A stretch of DNA of 64,000 bases from positions 558,001-622,000 of the forward strand of contig NZ_JAPEPT010000004.1 in assembly GCF_026339995.1 (NCBI RefSeq), read 5' to 3'. The notes beneath the pieces were generated by a model. The model worked only from the letters and a program-made list of their open reading frames with translations, did no database searches and had not been told where the DNA came from. The DNA comes from Streptomyces sp. NBC_01481 (lineage in GTDB: Bacteria > Actinomycetota > Actinomycetes > Streptomycetales > Streptomycetaceae). Below are positions 51,571-60,194 of the stretch, piece by piece. The stretch's first letter is position 1; the number at the start of each line of letters is the position of its first letter. Both the position numbers and the translations under genes were made by a program.

Positions 51571-52830
51571 TCACCGAGCAGCGGGAGCAGACCCGATGAC
51601 CACCACTCGTGCCCACTCGGGCGGCGAGTCCGGCACGTAGTCGGGATCGTCTTCGTCCCACGACCGGGCTGCCTGCTGCCGAGGGAACAGGCCCACCACC
51701 GTCCGGCACGGCGGTCGTGTGCCCGGCCAGGGTGTCTGACCGTCGGTCAGGACCACGATGACATCGGGGCGGGGCTGCGCTCGGAGCGCCCTGGCGAAGC
51801 CCGTACGCAGATCCGTACCGCCACCGCCCACCAGCGATATTCCCTCGGCACGGCAAAGCGGCTGCACCACGCGGGCCGCCGCGTCGCACGACAGCACGGT
51901 GACCAGGTCGCGACGGCCGCCCACGGCACGGGAGATCGCCGCAACTTCGAGGAGCGCGCTGCCCAGTTCGGTGTCACTGACCGAGCCGGATGTGTCGATG
52001 ATCACGGAGACCCGAGGCGGCCTGCGCCGCAGGCTCGGCAGAACAACGCCGGGCACCCCGGCCGAGCGCCGCGACGGCCTGCCGTAGGTGTAGTCCTCGC
52101 CCGCGCCGGGGCCGGAGGCCGCCGAGCGGACTGCCGCTCCGAGCAACTCCCGCCACGGCTGCGGCGGGTGGAACGCCTCGTCCGCCCACCGCTGCCACCC
52201 CTTCGAAGCGTTTCCCGGACGTCCGGTGATGCCGTGCGCCACCCGGAACCGGACCGCGTCCCGTTCCTGCGCGCTGAGGCCGTGCCCGCCGTCCGGTCCC
52301 AGGTCCCACTCCCGTTCCAGTCCGTCCGCGCCGCTGCCGCAGTCCAGCCAGGCCAGATTCTGCCTATGCGGCCCGAGCCGGAACTGGCGCAGGTAGTCCT
52401 CCATGAGCTCCCCCTCGGGCAGCCCCAAGGACACCGGTTCGACAGCGCCTTCGGGCCGGACCAGCCCGTCACCGAACGCGTCGTCGTTGATCTCGCAGTC
52501 TGCGGCGATGTTCATCCGCAGCCGTTCCGCCGGGCCGGTCAGCGCGTGCTCCCGCGCGACCCGGTCACTGCGCCCGTGGTGGTCGCGCAGAAGGTGCGAC
52601 ACCTCGTGCACCCATACCCCCGCGAGTTCTTCGACCGGTGTCCGATCGACGAACCCCGGCGAGACATAGCACCGCCAGTGCCGGTCGACGGCCATCGTCG
52701 GTACCAGCCGCGACTCGACGGTGTGCAGGGCGAACAGGGCTGTCGCCAAGTAGGGCCGGACCCGGGCGGCGTGCAGTCGGGCGGCGAACAGCTTGTCGAG
52801 GTCCAGTGTCCCCGATGTGCCTGGGCTCAT
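51571..52830 (-). CDS. VWA-domain protein with zinc-peptidase-like HExxH (DUF2201-type)
   Basis: A 419-residue protein with two parts. The N-terminal domain contains WVHEVSHLLRDHHGRSDRVA, a HExxH zinc motif with further His residues, and NIAADCEINDD, typical of the putative metallopeptidase (DUF2201) that accompanies MoxR ATPases. The C-terminal VWA domain has the MIDAS sequence VIIDTSGSVSDTEL (near 279), a conserved Thr in GGGTDLRTG and Asp in VVLTDGQTPWPG. Its start overlaps the stop of the MoxR ATPase gene by ATGA, which fixes co-expression. MoxR-VWA pairs act as metal-dependent chaperone or cofactor-insertion machines; the peptidase motif is intact here. The target is unknown. Confidence 0.9.
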   Translation of the reverse strand: MSPGTSGTLDLDKLFAARLHAARVRPYLATALFALHTVESRLVPTMAVDRHWRCYVSPGFVDRTPVEELAGVWVHEVSHLLRDHHGRSDRVAREHALTGPAERLRMNIAADCEINDDAFGDGLVRPEGAVEPVSLGLPEGELMEDYLRQFRLGPHRQNLAWLDCGSGADGLEREWDLGPDGGHGLSAQERDAVRFRVAHGITGRPGNASKGWQRWADEAFHPPQPWRELLGAAVRSAASGPGAGEDYTYGRPSRRSAGVPGVVLPSLRRRPPRVSVIIDTSGSVSDTELGSALLEVAAISRAVGGRRDLVTVLSCDAAARVVQPLCRAEGISLVGGGGTDLRTGFARALRAQPRPDVIVVLTDGQTPWPGTRPPCRTVVGLFPRQQAARSWDEDDPDYVPDSPPEWARVVVIGSAPAAR

Positions 52831-54089
52831 CGTCCGGCCTTCGCGGCGACCGCGGCTCGGGCCGCCGCGTGGTCTGCTCGCCGGGAGAGGGACACCGCTC
52901 CGGCGAGCCCTTCAATCGTTGCCGGAACGTCCCAGTCCTCCTGGCGCAGCGTGGCCAGGGTGGTTGCGGGGACGACCACCAGGTCCGGGGCTCCGGTCTC
53001 CACCGCCCGGACCAGGAGCGCCCACGCCGCGTCCCAGCGGGACTTCTCCGGGCGTTGGCGGACTGCCGCCACCACACCGTCGAGCACGGCTTGGCGAAGA
53101 TCCCCCCGCTCGGGCAGGGCGGCACTCGCGGGGTCGGCGAGAAGCACCTCGGGGTCCGGGAGGTCCATCCGGTCCAGGCTCGCCAGCAGCTCCAGCCCCG
53201 GACCGTCCCCGACAGTGCCCCTGACCAGCAGGGAAAGTACGTCCCGGGAAGAACAGGCCGCGGTCGCGAAGGCGATCAGGCACAGGGCCATCTCCCAGCT
53301 TCGTGGGGACGGCCAGGGGCCGCCCCGGCGCGTTTCGCTGCTGGGCAGTTGGTGCACGAGTTTGGGTCGGGCGGTGAGGAGCCCGCACACCGCGCGGCGG
53401 GCGAAGTCCACGGCCCCCGACAGCTTCTCCGGAGCGAGCCGTGGCAATGTTGCCCGGGGCCAGGTCCCACCGAGGCCGCGTACGACGACCTCGTGGTCGT
53501 GGGTCCACTGAAGGTGAACGAACCGGTTGGCCAGCGGCGGGCTCAACTCCCAGCCGTCGGCCGCCGAGGACCGCGGATTGGCGGCAGCCACGATCCGGAC
53601 CCCGGGCGGCAGTTGCAGGGCGCCGATCCGCCGCTCGAGCACCAGGCGGAGCAGGGCGGCCTGAACGGCTGGTGGTGCGGTGGACAGCTCGTCGAGGAAC
53701 AGCAGCCCTCGGCCGGCCCGTACCAGTCGCACCGCCCAGTCCGGCGGGGCCATCGGGACACCCTGTTCCGCGGGATCGTCTCCGATCACGGGCAGTCCCG
53801 AGAAGTCGGACGGCTCGTGGACACTGGCGATCACTGTGGTCAGCGGAAGGTCCAGGGCCGCGGCAAGCTGTGTCAGGGCCGCAGTCTTGCCGATACCCGG
53901 CTCCCCCCACAGAAGCACGGGAAGGTCGGCGGCAACGGCCAGCGTCAGGGCCTCCAGTTGTGTGTCGTGGCGCGGTTCGGTGGTGGCATCGCGCAGCAGC
54001 GCCAGCAACTCGCCGGCGACATCGAGCTGGGCGGCGTGGGCCGGGTCGGAGGGGGTGCGTGTGGCAGTGAACGGGGTGCATGTGGGCAT
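52827..54089 (-). CDS. MoxR-type AAA+ ATPase
   Basis: A 420-residue AAA+ protein: Walker A LLWGEPGIGKTAAL (about 58-71), Walker B GLLFLDELSTAPP (about 128-140), sensor 1 in RIVAAANPRSSAADG and arginine region LANRFVHLQW. The MoxR-like features are the SGLPVIGDD insertion after the first helix and the long helical C-terminus (VVPATTLATLRQEDWDVPATIEGLAG). AGGTGA before ATG 54089 supports the start. It is second in a leftward three-gene unit: unknown protein (54148-55569), this ATPase, and the VWA/HExxH protein, with the last two overlapping. The ATPase likely remodels a partner through the VWA protein. Confidence 0.92.
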   Translation of the reverse strand: MPTCTPFTATRTPSDPAHAAQLDVAGELLALLRDATTEPRHDTQLEALTLAVAADLPVLLWGEPGIGKTAALTQLAAALDLPLTTVIASVHEPSDFSGLPVIGDDPAEQGVPMAPPDWAVRLVRAGRGLLFLDELSTAPPAVQAALLRLVLERRIGALQLPPGVRIVAAANPRSSAADGWELSPPLANRFVHLQWTHDHEVVVRGLGGTWPRATLPRLAPEKLSGAVDFARRAVCGLLTARPKLVHQLPSSETRRGGPWPSPRSWEMALCLIAFATAACSSRDVLSLLVRGTVGDGPGLELLASLDRMDLPDPEVLLADPASAALPERGDLRQAVLDGVVAAVRQRPEKSRWDAAWALLVRAVETGAPDLVVVPATTLATLRQEDWDVPATIEGLAGAVSLSRRADHAAARAAVAAKAGR

Positions 54090-54147
54090 GTTTGATCACC
54101 TATGGGTTCGTGGCGAGCAGAGTGGGTGCGGGGACGGACGTCCCAGG

Positions 54148-55569
54148 TCAGGCGAAGTTCGCGTGGCGCGGGTGCGAGCGGAGGTCACGGGGACGGCGAT
54201 CCCCGGGGCGGCTGCGGCCAGATCGTGGTCCAGGTCCGACCATGCCTGCCCTGAACAGTCCGTAGGTGATCCGCCGCAGCGCGGCCGCCTCCAACTCGTC
54301 CCGTAGAGCGCCGGTGCGCAGCAGTGCGTCGGGGCCGAGCAGGCCCTCGACGACGGTCAGCGCACCGACGGTGTCGCCATGGTCCAGTCGTTCGCGGACA
54401 CCGGCGAGGCAGTCTGGACGACGGTGCGCGTCGTCGATGGCCCGCAGGCAGGGAAGCGGAGTACCGGTCAGTGCGGCCAGCAACTCCTCCCGGCGGATCT
54501 CCGCCGGGTCGTGGTCCAGCGCCGCCAACACTCCATCGACCAGGCCGATCCGGTGCTGAGCTCCCCGGCACTCCACGAGGCGCGATTGTCCTGCCGGGTC
54601 CGGAATCCGGGACGGAGTCCGGGAGGAATCGGCCGGCGAATAGTCCGGTACGAGTGCCGAGGCGACCAGCGGGTGCAGCCGGTCGGGCTCGATCGAACCG
54701 ATGCGGATCAGTTCCAGGTCGGGCAGCACCCACGTCGCCGCGTCGGGCAGGACCGGCAGTGCGGAGGCGCCGTCATCGGTGGATGCCGCCGCGATCCGCA
54801 ATGCGGGCGGCCCGACGCAGTCGCTGTCCGCGACCAGGTCCAGGACCAGCCGATGCCGGCCCCCGAACCGCACGAGGACGGTGCGGGTGGGCCGCCCCTC
54901 GGCGTTGAGCAGGATCCCCGCCTCGGCCGCCCACCGGTCAACTGCACAACGTCGCCCCTGCGGCACCGCCCCCAGCAGATCCGCGTCCCTCACAGAACAG
55001 CCGTCGGCGGGCGGCCGATCGGCTCCGGACCGGATCCGCAGCTCATCGGTCCTGCGTGCGTCCCACAGGTGGCGGTGCAGGTCGAGGCGGAAGCGCCGGT
55101 CGGGATGGGGATGCGGGTGACGGCGGGCGCTCGCCTCGGAGTGGGATCCGTCCCACAGCGCGAGGCTGATCCGCTGACCGGCATCGGCCCACGCCGGCGG
55201 AGTCCGGACCACGAGGTGCACTGGGCTTTCGCCGTTGCGCCCCGCAGACTCGTACCGAGCCAGAGCGATGGTCAGACCTGGGCGCAGCAGCCCGTCAGGC
55301 GCGATCCTCGGCATCTGCCAGCGCAACAGATCAGGCGCCAGATGGCGGAGATCGGCCCGGACCTGGGCCGCAAGTTCCTGGCCATGGGTACGGGTCAGGG
55401 AACGCAGATTGAGATCGACATCGATGCCTGCGGCGGCACACGCCCCCGCCCAGTCCCCGGCGAGGCGTCGGGCGGTCGCAGTCTCGATCATGGACGACGG
55501 CACGGCGAACTTGCGCACGCGCAGCCAGAAGGAAAGGCGGGAATCCCCATTCGCGATCTGAGTGAGCAT
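54148..55569 (-). CDS. Unknown protein of a MoxR-VWA triad
   Basis: A 473-residue soluble protein with no recognised family. Residues 1-60 look helical (FWLRVRKFAVPSSMIETATARRLAGDWAGACAAAGIDVDL), the middle is rich in His/Arg strands (RRHPHPHPDRRFRLDLHRHLWDARR) and in ALAR/LVV strands, and the C-terminal 150 residues are helical (GVLAALDHDPAEIRREELLAALTG, AVLTVVEGLLGP). It has no membrane segment or signal peptide. ATG 55569 is preceded by AAGGTGA six bases away. It is 58 bp upstream of the MoxR gene on the same strand and is probably the first gene of the operon; equivalent unknown proteins accompany MoxR-VWA pairs in other actinomycetes and may be the client or substrate adaptor. Confidence 0.75.
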   Translation of the reverse strand: MLTQIANGDSRLSFWLRVRKFAVPSSMIETATARRLAGDWAGACAAAGIDVDLNLRSLTRTHGQELAAQVRADLRHLAPDLLRWQMPRIAPDGLLRPGLTIALARYESAGRNGESPVHLVVRTPPAWADAGQRISLALWDGSHSEASARRHPHPHPDRRFRLDLHRHLWDARRTDELRIRSGADRPPADGCSVRDADLLGAVPQGRRCAVDRWAAEAGILLNAEGRPTRTVLVRFGGRHRLVLDLVADSDCVGPPALRIAAASTDDGASALPVLPDAATWVLPDLELIRIGSIEPDRLHPLVASALVPDYSPADSSRTPSRIPDPAGQSRLVECRGAQHRIGLVDGVLAALDHDPAEIRREELLAALTGTPLPCLRAIDDAHRRPDCLAGVRERLDHGDTVGALTVVEGLLGPDALLRTGALRDELEAAALRRITYGLFRAGMVGPGPRSGRSRPGDRRPRDLRSHPRHANFA

Positions 55570-56608
55570 CAGCACTCACCTTGCGCGGACGGGACCCCCA
55601 ATCTGCCAGGAGAATGAGTCATCATCGCCGCGAGCATAACGCGCCTGACCGTGATCTTTCAGGTTGCTCCCGGTCGGAGCGCGACCCGGGCCCTGACAGC
55701 GGCCGCCGAGCGCACGGACTGCGAGCCGATCGCGGCGACCGTCGGCTGTGCTGATGGTCCTTCACCCTGCCGCACCCAGCCGCACAACCGGGCGTGGCTC
55801 GAGGCACGGGGGAGATTTTCGGTATCGAGTCGGTGGCCGCTGCGCGGGGGTGAAGTACTGGGTACAGGCTCTCCGCGGGCTCCGGAGTCGCGCGGGCCGA
55901 TGAGGTCCTCATGCGCGTGTGCGACAGGGGGCATGGGTCCCCGCCGTACACCGTCGGGTCGGTGTGACCGCGCCAGCTTGTCCGGATGCGCATCATTCCA
56001 GCTCATCCGTAACAGCTTCCGCTAGAGATGCCTGGCGAACCTCGGACACCCCACTGGGCAAGGGCCGACGTCGCCGGGCCACGCATGGGACGGCGCCCCT
56101 CGATGCCTTCCAGATCGTTTTGCGAACGCCGATCGCCCCGCGTCTGGGAAATAGTTCAATGCAGTACGGACTAACCGATTCAGTTTGCACTCCCGATTGA
56201 TGAGAATCCGACCGTCGGCGCGTTCAGAGGTTGATCCCTGACCCGGGCCGTATGACGGTCCACGCGCGGAGACAGTGAATGCGGTATTGGCGTTAATTCG
56301 CCTTCAGTTGGGTTTCGTATCCCGACATGCTCTGGTGGCCGGACGTTCCTGATGCTTCGTCGGCGGAGTAGGCGCCGGCGCATGAGCAGGAGAGGGAGTG
56401 GATGATCGACGACCGCTGAAGGCTGCCTGGGCATCCGGGCATCGAAGTCCGGATGGGCCGGATCCATCGGACGTCAGTGACCTGGCATTTACCCGCCCAC
56501 TCGCCGCGTTTGGCGAGCCGTTCCGCCACCGCGGCCGTCCCTCCGGGAGGCAATGCGGCCCGGCCGTACGACCGAATTCAACGTTCACAACTCTTAGGGG
56601 GGTTGGCC
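55570..56608. other. Gene-poor 1-kb intergenic region
   Basis: No credible gene was found between the divergent unknown-protein gene and the first RTX-type gene. Frames such as 55651-56025 (plus) have poor protein quality. An AT-richer part at 56130-56330 (TTCAATGCAGTACGGACTAA and nearby) could hold promoters for the RTX genes. TTAGGGGGG precedes the first RTX start. Confidence 0.4.
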
Positions 56609-57376
56609 ATGAGTAGAGGGCATTTTCGCACCGTCGCACTTCTGGCAACATGCGGTTCCATTCTGTGCCTCACGGGTGGGGCTGGTGCGGCCTTCGCCGC
56701 ACCGTCGCCAGGCATTCTCGCTACGACGCTGGTGAACAAGACCGGCACGACCATTACTGTCGTCGCCGGCGTGGGACGGGGGAACACCATCACCGTCTGG
56801 CAGACCGGCACCAGCATCAGGATCAGGGACACCGGAGACACGGTCGCACCGTCTGGCGACTGCACCGCAATCAGCGCGACCGAAGTCGCCTGCCCGGCCG
56901 CCGACACCACTGAACTCGTGGTCAACGCAGGCGACCAGGCCGACAATGTCACCTCCTCCCTGGCGAACCTCGGCGTCACGCTGATCGGCGGCCCGGGCGA
57001 CGACAACCTCTATGGCGGGTCGGGCAACGACACCCTCCAAGGCGACGAGGGCTCCGACTTCCTCTCCGGCGGCGCAGGCAACGACACCCTGACCGGGGGA
57101 GCCGAAGCGGACAGGATCTTCGGCGGCGGCGGCAACGACTCCATCGAGGGGCGCGGCGGCGCGGACATCATCAACGGCAACGCCGGAAACGATGTGATCG
57201 ACGGTGGCAGCGGCAATGAGCAGATCGGCGCCGGCAACGACTACGCGGACGGCGGAAGCGGTCGGGACACGATCGACGCCGTGGACAACGTCAGCGGGAA
57301 CGACTACGTCGAAGGGGGCCCTCACATGGACGACTGCCGGGCCGACCTGGGCGACAACGTCAGCGGTTGCCCGTGA
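56609..57376 (+). CDS. Secreted RTX-type calcium-binding repeat protein
   Basis: A 255-residue secreted protein: Sec signal peptide (HFRTVALLATCGSILCLTGG, cleaved about after AFA), then a beta-type domain (TITVVAGVGRGNTITVWQTG) containing the pair of Cys in DCTAISATEVAC, then about six to eight RTX nonapeptide repeats from about residue 125 (GGSGNDTLQGDEGSDFLSGG, AGNDTLTGGAEADRIFGGG) and a tail ending CRADLGDNVSGC. The repeats match GGxGxDxLx and should form a parallel beta roll holding calcium. GGGGG precedes ATG 56609. A paralogue follows 65 bp downstream. The role (adhesin, matrix or toxin-like surface protein) is not known. Confidence 0.88.
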   Translation: MSRGHFRTVALLATCGSILCLTGGAGAAFAAPSPGILATTLVNKTGTTITVVAGVGRGNTITVWQTGTSIRIRDTGDTVAPSGDCTAISATEVACPAADTTELVVNAGDQADNVTSSLANLGVTLIGGPGDDNLYGGSGNDTLQGDEGSDFLSGGAGNDTLTGGAEADRIFGGGGNDSIEGRGGADIINGNAGNDVIDGGSGNEQIGAGNDYADGGSGRDTIDAVDNVSGNDYVEGGPHMDDCRADLGDNVSGCP

Positions 57377-57441
57377 TGAGCGCGTGTGAGCAGCACAGCA
57401 GACCCCGGTATGCGGCTGGACGAAACGAAAGGCGGACATCG

Positions 57442-58221
57442 ATGAAAGCCCGGCGCATCTGCATCATGATGGTGGCAATCGGCGCACTCGTCTTCGCCCC
57501 TCAGGTCGGCGCCTCCGCCGCGGCCGGTGCGGTGCCCGGCGGCGGAGTCCTCGCCGGCACCACGGTCGTCGAGGAGGTCGGCGACAGCTTGGTCGTCACG
57601 GCCGACGAGGGTGTGTCGAACGACATCACCGTCCGGCGGCGCGGCAACGTTGTCGTGGTCACGGACACAGGGGACACCGTGGCCGCCGTCGCTCCTTGTC
57701 AGCTGACGTCGGCACACACGGCCGAGTGCCCGTTGCCCATCACGGCGGTTCGGGTCAACGCCAAGGACGCCGATGACGATGTCACCATCTCCCCGAACCT
57801 CGACGCTGCGGGGACGGTGGTCGGTGGCGAAGGCGACGACCGGCTCAACGGCGGTCCTCGGGCAGACCGGCTCGTCGGCGACGACCCGGCCTCCTTCGGC
57901 CTGCTGGCGACTCCGGGCAACGACACCATCAACGGCGGCCCGGGCAACGACACCATCTCCGGGCTGGCGGGCAACGACACCATCAACGGCAATGCCGGCA
58001 ACGACACGCTCAACGGCGACGACGGCAACGACACCCTCAACGGCGACCAGGGCAATGACACGGTCACCGGAGGCAGAGGCAACGACACGCACAACGGTAA
58101 CGAGGGCAATGACACCCTCAATGCCGTGGACAACCTGATCGCCAACGACAGCCTCGACGGCGGCCTGGGCTTCGACACCTGCAACCGCGATACCGGCGAC
58201 ACGGCAATCAACTGCCCCTGA
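57442..58221 (+). CDS. Secreted RTX-type calcium-binding repeat protein, paralogue
   Basis: A 259-residue paralogue of the preceding gene: signal peptide (ARRICIMMVAIGALVFAPQVG, cleaved about after SAAA), an N-terminal strand domain (VEEVGDSLVVTADEGVSNDI) with the same Cys-flanked segment (APCQLTSAHTAECPLP), then about nine near-perfect nine-residue repeats starting near residue 148 (GNDTINGGPGNDTISGLAG, NGDDGNDTLNGDQGNDTVTG) and a matching tail (FDTCNRDTGDTAINC). Repeat count and register differ from the first copy, and repeats here are more regular. AAAGGCGG before ATG 57442 supports the start. The pair is probably co-transcribed and ends at the hairpin at 58263. Confidence 0.88.
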   Translation: MKARRICIMMVAIGALVFAPQVGASAAAGAVPGGGVLAGTTVVEEVGDSLVVTADEGVSNDITVRRRGNVVVVTDTGDTVAAVAPCQLTSAHTAECPLPITAVRVNAKDADDDVTISPNLDAAGTVVGGEGDDRLNGGPRADRLVGDDPASFGLLATPGNDTINGGPGNDTISGLAGNDTINGNAGNDTLNGDDGNDTLNGDQGNDTVTGGRGNDTHNGNEGNDTLNAVDNLIANDSLDGGLGFDTCNRDTGDTAINCP

Positions 58222-58262
58222 GAATCGCCTGTCATCCGACGGATCCGCCGCATGACCGAAAG

Positions 58263-58293
58263 GTGTCGGGCCACGCAGCTGAGGGCCCGACAC
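58263..58293. terminator. Terminator of the RTX pair
   Basis: GTGTCGGGCC and GGCCCGACAC (58284-58293) form a perfect 10-bp stem 42 bp past the second RTX stop. A second GC-rich hairpin (GGGGGCCCCGACC with GGTCGGGGGCCCC) follows near 58386-58420 with one mismatch. Confidence 0.75.
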
Positions 58294-58459
58294 CGCAGGG
58301 TGCCGACGGCGGCCGCACGCCTTTCGCGGGCGCTGACCGGGCAGCCCGCCGAAGGTCCTTCCCGCAGCCGCCCACGAGGGCAGACGGGGGCCCCGACCGG
58401 ATCGATGGTCGGGGGCCCCGTCCTTGTCCCCCCGTCTCGCGCTGTGAGCCGCCACGGAG

Positions 58460-58660
58460 TCAGCGCCGCAAGAGGAAGTCGAACACCGCCTGACGGCCCT
58501 TGTCGCTCACCGCTCTGGTCTGCACCGAGTGAGCGGCACCCGGCACCACCACGACCCGGGCTCGCGGCGTCAACTTCTTCTGGTCGTAAAGCCATTCCAG
58601 CGGCGTCGACAGATCCCGGTCCCCGCCGAGCAGCAGTACCGGTATGCCAGGGAGCCGTCG
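58460..58660 (-). pseudogene. C-terminal remnant of an alpha/beta hydrolase
   Basis: The leftward frame reads GIPVLLLGGDRDLSTPLEWL then VVVVPGAAHSVQTRAV and ends VFDFLLRR at stop 58460. This is the typical end of an alpha/beta hydrolase: the strand and acid (GGDRDL) and the catalytic-His loop (GAAHS). The nucleophile half is missing. Upstream the frame runs into antisense of an ArsR-like gene, so only the last 65 or so residues remain. Confidence 0.75.
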
Positions 58661-58915
58661 GTGCTCCGGCGGCAGCTGCGGAGCCGGGGTGCGCGGCCAG
58701 TGCTGCTCGGACCCACCCGCGCCGGGCTGCTCGCCGCGCTGGCACAACCGGCTTCCACCGCCCAGCTCGCGGCACGTCACTTCCTCAGTCCCGCCACGGT
58801 TTCGTACCACCTGGGCGTGCTCCACCAGGCGGGTCTCGTCGTCCGCGCCCGGTCCGGACGCGCGGTGCTCTACCGCCGCACGCCGGCGGGTTCCCGTCTG
58901 TCGGGGAGCCGGTAG
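58660..58915 (+). pseudogene. C-terminal remnant of an ArsR-type HTH regulator
   Basis: The rightward frame, open to its stop at 58913-58915, reads VLLGPTRAGLLAALAQPAST then AQLAARHFLSPATVSYHLGVL HQAGLVVRARSGRAVLYRRT; this is the winged-helix DNA-binding C-terminus of ArsR/DUF5937-type regulators. The N-terminal half is absent. It abuts the hydrolase remnant head to head, so a divergent hydrolase/ArsR pair seems to have lost both 5' halves and their promoter. Confidence 0.72.
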
Positions 58916-59027
58916 ACACGGCAGGCGGTGCCGCCGCAAGTCCGCGTCTGCGTTCGCCTGCGGCTGCTCGGCGATGGCCGCCAGCTCTGGGTTGGGGCGC
59001 GCGGCTCGCTCCGGACTGGCCGCTACT

Positions 59028-60194
59028 TCACAGCACCGCCACCAGGATGATCAGCACGAGGACGGCGACGAGGACCGCCACGGTCTTCGCCGAGGGCTTC
59101 CACTCGTCCTGACCGTGCGGCACGGCGCCCGCCGGGCCTCCAGTGCCTCCGGGGACTGTCGACGGCGGGTTGAACACATCCTGCCCGGTCGCCGCCGCGC
59201 GGGCGCACCACGGGCACGCGCCCAGATGGGAGCCGTAACTGTGACGCGGCCGCTCGCCACAGTTGCGTATCTGCGAGCGTTCGCCGTCCAGCGCTTTGAG
59301 CCACTCCTGCGCAGACGGCCGCGCGGGCGGACTCTGCACCCCTGGACCGAACGCGCGGCGCGCCAGCTCGAGCAGCGAGGGCGGCAGCACGGTCGGTTCG
59401 ATCACGGCCCGCGGCACGACGACCCGGTCCGGCCACACTACGTAGGAGCAACTGGCGGCGATGTTGTCCTTGACCGTGGCCTCGGAGTCACTGTCGTGCG
59501 GTACGCCTCCGAAGGGATGGTTCCCGGCGGTCAGCAACTGGTAGATGAGGACGGCCAGTGCGAAGTCGTCACTGGACCGGGTGGCGGGACCGCCGGCCTG
59601 CCGCTCCGGAGCGGAGTAGTCCGCGGTCTGCATGAGGGACGGGAAGAGCTCGCCCGAGGCCGGATCGTTGAACGCGATCGAGTCGCAGTCGAGGAAGGTG
59701 ACGAAGCCGTTCTTGTCGACGACGACGTTGTTGCTGGAGAAGTCGCCGATGATCAGCCCCTGGTGATGCATGCGCGCGGTCATGAACGCCAGATTCCAGG
59801 CCACCCCGAGCAGGAACTTCCAGTCCGTCTCCGGCGGGAAGAGCCGCAGCCGCTGCGACCGCGTGAACAGCCCGATCAGCTGCACATGGTCCGGCTCGCC
59901 GAACCGCCGCATGGCGTACCCCAGGAACTCCCCGCCGGACCCGTGGGCCAGTGCGGTGGGCCAGGCCAGTTCCGGCGGCTGGCTGCGGTCCGTGGGGCGG
60001 CCGCCCAGCGGGGACACCGTGAGCATGCTCTCCAGCCGCCGCTCCTGCTCCGCGCCCGGCGGCTCCCGGTAGAGCTTGACCACGAGATCGGCGCGGCCGA
60101 GCACGGGGAACACGGCTGCCTGGCCACCCCCCTTGAGGGGTTCCTCGGCCAGTACGACGTGTTCCGCCCCCAGATACACGCGTGGCCCGGTCAT
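59028..60194 (-). CDS. Kinase-like protein with zinc ribbon and C-terminal membrane anchor
   Basis: A 388-residue protein kinase fold protein. ATP-site features are PLKGGGQAAVF (G loop) and VVKLYRE (Lys near 40). The catalytic loop is GLIIGDFSSNNVVVDKNG, where HRD is replaced by IGD, and the DFG position reads LDCDS. ADYSAPE and DDFALAVLIYQLL are activation-segment and helix F parts. C-terminal C-x(8)-H-x-C-x2-C region NCGERPRHSYGSHLGACPWC is a zinc ribbon, and the last 20 residues (TVAVLVAVLVLIILVAVL) anchor it in the membrane. It resembles the YegI/HhH-type kinases of TerY-phosphorylation triads. Its ATG overlaps the PP2C stop (ATGA). Activity is plausible but the changed motifs make it uncertain. 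Confidence 0.85.
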   Translation of the reverse strand: MTGPRVYLGAEHVVLAEEPLKGGGQAAVFPVLGRADLVVKLYREPPGAEQERRLESMLTVSPLGGRPTDRSQPPELAWPTALAHGSGGEFLGYAMRRFGEPDHVQLIGLFTRSQRLRLFPPETDWKFLLGVAWNLAFMTARMHHQGLIIGDFSSNNVVVDKNGFVTFLDCDSIAFNDPASGELFPSLMQTADYSAPERQAGGPATRSSDDFALAVLIYQLLTAGNHPFGGVPHDSDSEATVKDNIAASCSYVVWPDRVVVPRAVIEPTVLPPSLLELARRAFGPGVQSPPARPSAQEWLKALDGERSQIRNCGERPRHSYGSHLGACPWCARAAATGQDVFNPPSTVPGGTGGPAGAVPHGQDEWKPSAKTVAVLVAVLVLIILVAVL

